A stretch of 64,000 nt of DNA from Saccharothrix sp. NRRL B-16314 (GTDB lineage: Bacteria > Actinomycetota > Actinomycetes > Mycobacteriales > Pseudonocardiaceae), in NCBI RefSeq assembly GCF_000716595.1, contig NZ_JNXC01000015.1, positions 62,001 to 126,000 on the forward strand. Direction: 5' to 3'. The notes beneath the pieces are model-generated. The model was not told the DNA's origin and did not search any database. It saw only the letters and a program-made list of their open reading frames with translations. Shown here in pieces: positions 59,003 through 64,000 of this stretch. Position numbers and translations under genes: made by a program. Within the stretch, counting starts at the first letter, position 1; each line of letters begins with the position of its first letter.

Positions 59003-60213
59003 CCGGCCAGTGGATCAGAGGTCCCATCGGACCGGACGCCGAGCGGCGCGTGACCGTGCCGGGGTGTCGAACCGTGCTGGTGATGGTGCCGCACTTCGCC
59101 GCCGGCACGCGGCTGATCTCCGACGTCGTGCCGCTCCTGTACAACGACCCGAGGGTGCAGGTGGTGTTCTCGGTCACCGACACCGGGCGCTGGTGGTATG
59201 GCACGGAGGAGTACGTGCGCCGGCAAGGGGGCATCGTCGTTCCTTGGCAACAGGCCACCCAGCACGACTTCGACCTGGTATTGGCAGCCGGGTACAACGA
59301 TCTGGACCAGGCACGCGGACCTGTTCTGCTGCTTCCGCACGGTGCGGGCAACCTGGCGTCGCGTCGGTACAGCAGGCATGCGGGCCGGGATGCCCGGCCC
59401 CACGCCGGTTTGAGCCGCGAATCGCTCACCCGGCGCGGCAAGGTGCTCCCGGCGGCGATCGGGCTCACGCACGAGGACGAACTGGTCGCGCTGCGCGAGT
59501 CCTGCCCGGAGGCGCTGCACACCGCGGTCGTCGTGGGCGATCCTTGCCTGGACCGGATGACGACGAGCCTCCCCCTGCGGTCCCGCTATCGCGACATGCT
59601 GGGAGTCCGGGAAGAGCAGTGCTTGATCACCCTGAGTTCGACCTGGGCGCCCGATTCGGCGTTCGGTAGCGATATATCGTTGTGCCGCGCGCTGCTCGAC
59701 CAGTTGTCGGACGACAGGTACCGGGTTGCGCTGGTGTTGCATCCGAACGTGTGGAGCGTGCACGGGCGGTGGCAGGTGAAGGCTTGGCTGCACGATTGTA
59801 TAGAGGCGGGACTGCTGGTGATCCCACCCGACGAGGGCTGGCGGGCAACGGTGATCGCCAGTGATCACGTCGTGGGAGACCACGGCTCCACCACGCAGTA
59901 CGCCGCCGCGATCGGCAAACCGGTGGTGCTGGCGTCCTTCCCCGATGACAACGTGCGCGTCGGCAGCCTGGCCGAAACGGTCCGCCAGAGCGCACCACTG
60001 CTGGACCGGACACGACCGTTGCTCCCTCAACTCGAGAACGCGGGCACGGGTGGTGCGGCACGCGTCGCCGCCTTGATGACATCACACCCTGGTACCGCCG
60101 CAGCTGCCCTGCGCAGGACCATGTACCGCTTGATGGACCTGCGGGAGCCGGACAAGGCGGCGGACACCGTGCAGGTGCCCGGCCCCGTTCCGCTGCCACC
60201 GGAGCGATCGTGA
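58999..60213 (+). CDS. GT-B-like protein (glycosyl- or glycerophosphotransferase-like)
   Basis: 404 aa from ATG 58999. Rossmann-like N-terminal half (TVLVMVPHFAAGTRLISDVVPLLY, VVFSVTDTGRWW). The C-terminal half has VALVLHPNVWSVHG and VIASDHVVGDHGSTTQYAAAIGKPVVLASFP, resembling the nucleotide-binding end of CDP-glycerol glycerophosphotransferases and other GT-B enzymes. No membrane segment. With the dehydrogenase-like gene it forms a two- or three-gene unit; a cell-surface or metabolite glycosylation role is inferred only. Confidence 0.6.
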   Translation: MTGQWIRGPIGPDAERRVTVPGCRTVLVMVPHFAAGTRLISDVVPLLYNDPRVQVVFSVTDTGRWWYGTEEYVRRQGGIVVPWQQATQHDFDLVLAAGYNDLDQARGPVLLLPHGAGNLASRRYSRHAGRDARPHAGLSRESLTRRGKVLPAAIGLTHEDELVALRESCPEALHTAVVVGDPCLDRMTTSLPLRSRYRDMLGVREEQCLITLSSTWAPDSAFGSDISLCRALLDQLSDDRYRVALVLHPNVWSVHGRWQVKAWLHDCIEAGLLVIPPDEGWRATVIASDHVVGDHGSTTQYAAAIGKPVVLASFPDDNVRVGSLAETVRQSAPLLDRTRPLLPQLENAGTGGAARVAALMTSHPGTAAAALRRTMYRLMDLREPDKAADTVQVPGPVPLPPERS

Positions 60214-60452
60214 TCGCGTGGCTGGTGGTGAACGGTCTGGGAGCCGGCCTCCACCGACTGGTCGTGGCCACGGGTGCCGGGTGCCTCGACCAGATCGTGA
60301 TCGGTGAGGTCTGCCGAGCAGACCCCGCCGAGCTCGGGTTGGCCGACGTCCTGATCGAGCCGCCTCACGCGTCCAGCGCCGAGAGCTTGACGCTGATCGT
60401 GGTCGCCTTGGGGTTCCCCAAGCTGTCGAACAGGCGCTTTGCCTCTCCATAA
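60210..60452 (+). CDS. hypothetical protein coupled to the GT-B-like gene, doubtful
   Basis: 80 codons from GTG 60210, which overlaps the previous stop by 4 nt (GTGA), the arrangement used throughout this window for true operon partners. The first 50 residues look protein-like (AWLVVNGLGAGLHRLVVATGAGCLDQIVIGEVC). The last 29 codons lie antisense to the end of the NB-ARC gene and may be read-through after loss of an original stop. No family recognised. Confidence 0.4.
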   Translation: MIAWLVVNGLGAGLHRLVVATGAGCLDQIVIGEVCRADPAELGLADVLIEPPHASSAESLTLIVVALGFPKLSNRRFASP

Positions 60453-62440
60453 CGCTCGCGTGCCCGGGGGAGGTCGGCCGCGGCCTCGGCGACCTCCCCC
60501 AACAGCACCAAGACCTCGGCTTCGTAGAACGGCGCACCGACACGGCGGAGCAGGTCGAGGGCGGCTTCAAGCCTCTCCTCGGCCGAATCACGCCGCTCGC
60601 GGCGCAGTGCGATGGCGGCGACAGACATCAGACACCTCGCCCGTCCGACGTGATCGCCCAGCAGGTCCATCGCGTCGGCCGCCGCCACCAGCTCGGTCAT
60701 CGCTTCGTCGTCACAGCCGAGCTCGAACAGGACCTCGCCAATCCTGCGAGCACACAGCGCCTCTGCCCGCGGCGGTCCGATGTGCCGGCGGATTCCCCTT
60801 GCCCGGGTCAAGCGTTCCAAGGCACCCGGCAGGTCACCCGCGCCCTGGGCCACACCGCCGAGCTCGGTGAGCGCGACTGCGACACCCTGGTCGTCTCCGT
60901 CCTCCTCTGCGATCTTCAGTGCCCTCAGCCCTTCCCTCTCGGCTTCCGGGAACTGGCGCAACGCGCCATGGGCGAAGACCAGCTGCGCGCGGAGCTTCGC
61001 CTCGGCGGCACGGTTCCCGCACCGAACTGCGGCGGGCACGCCGAGGCCGTGCAGCGCGAACCAGTCGTCATGGTGCCGGGAATGCAGGTAGAAACCCCAC
61101 ATCGCCTCACAGAACTGCCAGACCAGGTCGTCGTGACCCAGGTCATGGGCGACCCGACACGCCTCACGCAGATTCGTCCTCTCCTTCTCCAGCCACAGCA
61201 AGGCACTCCGGTGTGTCGGAAACAGTGATCGGCGGTCGTGGTACCTGGGGCCCACCCGGTGCCGCGTCGGGCGCAACACCAGATCGGCGTCCACCAACCG
61301 ATCCAGGTACCACTCCACCAGGCGTCGAAGAGCCGCGTCCCGCTCGCTGGGGGACACTCGGTCGGCGTGTCGGCGGGCGTGGAGCCGCAGCAGGTCGTGG
61401 AAGCCGAACCGGTCGTCGCCCACCTCGGTCAAGAGGTTCTTCTCCACCAGTTCCTCCAACAGCTGCTCCACCACCGGGATCGGCTCACCGACCGCCGCGG
61501 CGGCGGCTTCGACGCCGAACGACCCCCTGGGATGCAGAGCGCACAGGCGGTAGACCCGGGCGTGTCGAGGCGGCAGCTCCACGTACGACAGGTCGAACAC
61601 CGCCTCGACCGACACTTCGTCGTTCAACGTCAACGTCGCCAGGCGTTCCGCGCGCAGCGAGCCGACCTCCTTCGACAGCGACCGCCGAGGACGGGTCGAC
61701 AGGCGTGCGCCGATCACGGACAACGCGATGGGCAGGCCCGCGCAGAGGTGCGCCAGTTCGCGGGCCGCATCGGGTTCTGACCTGACGCGCGAGCCCACCG
61801 CCCGTTCGAGCAGCTCCAACGACGCGTCTTCGTCGAACGATCCGACCTCTGCGAACCGGGCTCCGTCCACGGCCAGGCCGCCCAGCCGCCAACGGCTGGT
61901 CACCACGACGGCACTGCGCGTCGAGGTTGGGAGCAGCGGTCGAACCTGTGCCGCGGAGATGGCGTTGTCCAAGAGCAACGCCACGGCCCGGTCCGCGGTG
62001 AGGGTGCGGAACACCGCCTGTCTTCGGGCCAGTCCTGACGGAATCTCCGCAGACGGCACGCCCAACGCGAGGAGAAACCACTCAAGCACCTCTTCAGGGG
62101 TCGTCGGTCCGCCACGGGCGCTCGAAGCCAGATCCACGTACAGCTGACCGTCGGAGAAGAGCGACCTGGCACCGTGGAGCCAGCGCAGAGCCAAGGAAGT
62201 CTTGCCCACCCCACCCGGCCCGCTGATCACCACGAGCAACGCCTCGTCCGCTTCCAGCCAACCGTCCAACGCCGCGAGCTCCCGGCTCCTGCTGGTGAAC
62301 AGCTTCGGCGCGGGCGGGAGCTGGAACGGGATCATCGGCTGCCGGCGCGGGCCGTGGAAGTGCACCGACCCGATGCTGCCCGCCTGCACCACCTGCCCGC
62401 TGACCGTTCCTGACATGGAATTGTCGCTGCTGTACGGCAA
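60365..62440 (-). CDS. NB-ARC/TPR signalling protein with N-terminal amyloid-like motif
   Basis: 691 aa from TTG 62440, chosen because GGGGAGGGG lies six nt upstream; ATG 62416 would cut the N-terminal motif. Residues 7-30 carry N7, G11, G15, V17-V18-Q19-A20-G21, and H27/H29: the short motif found before many actinobacterial NLR-like ATPases. NB-ARC covers about 45-350: Walker A GPGGVGKTS, LLLDNA, CAGLPIALSVIG, FHDLLRLHARR. TPRs occupy about 470-680. It lacks the DNA-binding and BTAD domains of its SARP neighbour, so it is more like an NLR-type sensor. No effector domain of its own. Confidence 0.85.
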   Translation of the reverse strand: MPYSSDNSMSGTVSGQVVQAGSIGSVHFHGPRRQPMIPFQLPPAPKLFTSRSRELAALDGWLEADEALLVVISGPGGVGKTSLALRWLHGARSLFSDGQLYVDLASSARGGPTTPEEVLEWFLLALGVPSAEIPSGLARRQAVFRTLTADRAVALLLDNAISAAQVRPLLPTSTRSAVVVTSRWRLGGLAVDGARFAEVGSFDEDASLELLERAVGSRVRSEPDAARELAHLCAGLPIALSVIGARLSTRPRRSLSKEVGSLRAERLATLTLNDEVSVEAVFDLSYVELPPRHARVYRLCALHPRGSFGVEAAAAAVGEPIPVVEQLLEELVEKNLLTEVGDDRFGFHDLLRLHARRHADRVSPSERDAALRRLVEWYLDRLVDADLVLRPTRHRVGPRYHDRRSLFPTHRSALLWLEKERTNLREACRVAHDLGHDDLVWQFCEAMWGFYLHSRHHDDWFALHGLGVPAAVRCGNRAAEAKLRAQLVFAHGALRQFPEAEREGLRALKIAEEDGDDQGVAVALTELGGVAQGAGDLPGALERLTRARGIRRHIGPPRAEALCARRIGEVLFELGCDDEAMTELVAAADAMDLLGDHVGRARCLMSVAAIALRRERRDSAEERLEAALDLLRRVGAPFYEAEVLVLLGEVAEAAADLPRARERYGEAKRLFDSLGNPKATTISVKLSALDA

Positions 62441-62686
62441 GTCGCACCCCTCCCCTGAGCTCGCCCTCCACCGCAACACGAGACAGGCGGTGGGACAACA
62501 GACAGGAAGAGTGGTTTCGGCCGCCAAGTCGGCCACTGGTCCCAAGTTAGGGGGTGGTTTCGGTAACGAACGGATAACGGCCAGGTCGCGGACCGAAGAC
62601 GGTACGTATGCCACTGTGTCCACCGCCCACCGGCGGTCGGGGTTCCACGCAGGACTTGCGCGTACCTACGACGAGGTGACACATCC

Positions 62687-64000
62687 ATGACGCGAAACCA
62701 GGGGCGGCACCGCTTCTCCCGGCGCACGAAGCTGACTGCCGGCGTGACCGGGTTGGCGCTCACGATCGGCCTGGCCGTCGCGATCAGCACCACCGGTGAT
62801 CAGGGCACCGCCCAGGCGGACGGGGCGGACATCTCCCTGTTCACCGACATCACCAAGCAGCAGCGCAACGTGCAGGCACCCCGGCCGCAGCGGGGCGCCA
62901 GCACCGGCACGTTCACGGTGGACTGCGGTCGCAACGAGAACGGCCACTTCAACCCGGACAACTTCATCGCCCAACCCGGTGTGCGCAACGGCGCCGAGCA
63001 CCTGCACGACTACGTGGGCAACGTGTCGACCGACGCGGACTCGACCGACGAGAGCCTGCTCGAAGCCGACACCACCTGCAAGAACGGTGACAAGTCGGCC
63101 TACTTCTGGCCGGTCGTCCGGATCGACCGGGAGGACGAGGACGAGAAGCCCGGCGAACCGGCCGCCGCCGAGGTCGAGTGCCCGGACGTCAAGCGGAAAC
63201 TGCGCAACGTGCCGCGCCAGGCCAAGGCCGAGGTCGACCGCAACCTCAAGGCGCTCCAGGACCAGATCACCGAGGCCAACGCGAAGTTGAAGGCCGCGGC
63301 GGACGTCAACGACGCGAACTTCGTCAACAACGCCGTCCTCCGGCCCTTGCGGGACAAGCGGACCGCGACGATCGACCGGATCGTCCAGGCCGTCGACCGG
63401 GTAGCGGAACGCCCGCGCGGGCTGAAGAGGCTGGCCCCGTGCACCGTGAAGGACGGCGACGCCAACGACGCCGTGGTCGCCGAGGCGGCCCGGGAAGCCG
63501 CACCGGACGCGCCGGAGAAGGGCGACGGCAAGAGCGCAGGCGACGAGAACGAGTTGCCCGGCAACGAGGGTGAGATCCAGCGGCCCGAAATCGTCGACAT
63601 CACGTTCCGCGGCAGCCCGGTGGACAAGGTCGAGGCGATGCCGCAGTTCCTCCGCGTCCTCTACGGCGACGCGAAGGTCTCCACGAACGGTCCGAAGAAC
63701 GCGCGGAAGTCGTGGACCTGCACCGGGTTCGAGGACAAGGTCCAGCTGGACAAGTACCCGATCTGCCCGGAAGGCAGCAAGGTCAAGCGCGTGCACGACT
63801 TCGCCAGCTGCTGGGACGGCAAGAACACCGACAGCGCCAACCACCGCGACCACATCGTCTACCCGAACGGGAACGGCAAGTGCCCCAAGGGTTTCAAGGC
63901 CGTGCCACAGCTGCGGATCAGCCTGACCTACGACATCCCGCGGGACGTGCAGGTCGCCGGGCAGTACGCCGTGGACGCCTTCCCGCAGGAGGAGCACAAC
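62687..64000 (+). CDS. secreted DUF1996 protein, C-terminus cut by window edge
   Basis: 438 codons seen, open at the right edge, from ATG 62687 with GAGG upstream. A basic n-region (RNQGRHRFSRRTK) and hydrophobic core (LTAGVTGLALTIGLAVAIS) form the signal peptide. Residues from about 80 match DUF1996 (VDCGRNENGHFNPDNFIAQPGVRNGAEHLHDYVGN, later ASCWDGKNTDSANHRDHIVYP). Between the two halves, about 155-310, is an Ala/Lys/Asp/Glu-rich, partly coiled-coil insertion. Related proteins are secreted, possibly carbohydrate-associated, function unknown. Confidence 0.85.
   Translation, partial: MTRNQGRHRFSRRTKLTAGVTGLALTIGLAVAISTTGDQGTAQADGADISLFTDITKQQRNVQAPRPQRGASTGTFTVDCGRNENGHFNPDNFIAQPGVRNGAEHLHDYVGNVSTDADSTDESLLEADTTCKNGDKSAYFWPVVRIDREDEDEKPGEPAAAEVECPDVKRKLRNVPRQAKAEVDRNLKALQDQITEANAKLKAAADVNDANFVNNAVLRPLRDKRTATIDRIVQAVDRVAERPRGLKRLAPCTVKDGDANDAVVAEAAREAAPDAPEKGDGKSAGDENELPGNEGEIQRPEIVDITFRGSPVDKVEAMPQFLRVLYGDAKVSTNGPKNARKSWTCTGFEDKVQLDKYPICPEGSKVKRVHDFASCWDGKNTDSANHRDHIVYPNGNGKCPKGFKAVPQLRISLTYDIPRDVQVAGQYAVDAFPQEEHN

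Noticed and set aside
1..64000. CRISPR arrays, tRNA/rRNA genes, insertion sequences, prophage or integrase genes
   Set aside because: Looked for throughout; no repeat-spacer pattern, cloverleaf, transposase or integrase motif was recognised.

Overview
This is a very GC-rich, actinobacterial stretch: GTG and TTG starts are frequent, genes are packed with ATGA/GTGA stop-start overlaps, and the content includes ECF sigma, SARP/NB-ARC, CsoR, EctABCD, PucR and DUF1996 genes. Family content and the repeat cluster at 36813-37015 suggest a free-living, probably soil, member of the Pseudonocardiales (Saccharothrix/Actinosynnema/Lentzea type); that placement is inference, with no rRNA or marker gene in the window. 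No tRNA, rRNA, CRISPR array, insertion sequence or phage gene was seen.

Layout. 1-5.3 kb: a truncated MEDS sensor gene, a GNAT and an SRPBCC protein, a STAS protein that lacks the usual phosphorylation site, a DUF4383 membrane protein, a secreted subtilisin and a DUF2203 protein. 5.3-6.6 kb: a secreted GH6 cellulase behind a perfect CebR-type operator. 6.7-8.3 kb: a YCII/DGPF protein coupled to an ECF42-type sigma factor. 8.4-17.5 kb: a LacI-controlled carbohydrate locus (GH36 alpha-galactosidase, two permeases, a binding lipoprotein, a secreted GH39-like/CBM enzyme) with three copies of one operator in the divergent promoter region. 17.5-21.4 kb: a DivIVA-domain protein and a glycogen-debranching-type enzyme. 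21.4-24.4 kb: an OmpR-type two-component operon with a small lipoprotein and an alpha/beta hydrolase.

25.2-32.3 kb is an osmoprotection island: ectABCD on the minus strand, back to back with the (hydroxy)ectoine importer ehuBCDA on the plus strand, with a MarR regulator downstream of ectD. 32.9-41 kb is a copper-handling region: csoR, copZ, a His-rich membrane-anchored protein and copA. A DHA2 drug/proton exporter carries two copies of the same CsoR-type operator, and DUF305 and DUF6153-like proteins follow. Within it sit a nested palindromic repeat cluster and a TetR-controlled pair of small membrane proteins.

41.1-44.6 kb: a DrrAB-like ABC exporter with its own NarL-type two-component system behind an 18-bp perfect palindrome. 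44.7-46.7 kb: an AAA ATPase plus RloB pair, a candidate AbiL-like phage-defence module. 46.7-53.8 kb: a purine-catabolism operon (xanthine dehydrogenase subunits, 8-oxoguanine-type deaminase, nucleoside deaminase) divergent from a PucR regulator. 54-62.4 kb: an AfsR-like SARP regulator, a nucleotide-sugar-dehydrogenase-like protein with altered catalytic residues coupled to a GT-B-like protein, and an NB-ARC/TPR protein with a short N-terminal motif resembling bacterial amyloid-signalling motifs. The window ends inside a secreted DUF1996 protein.
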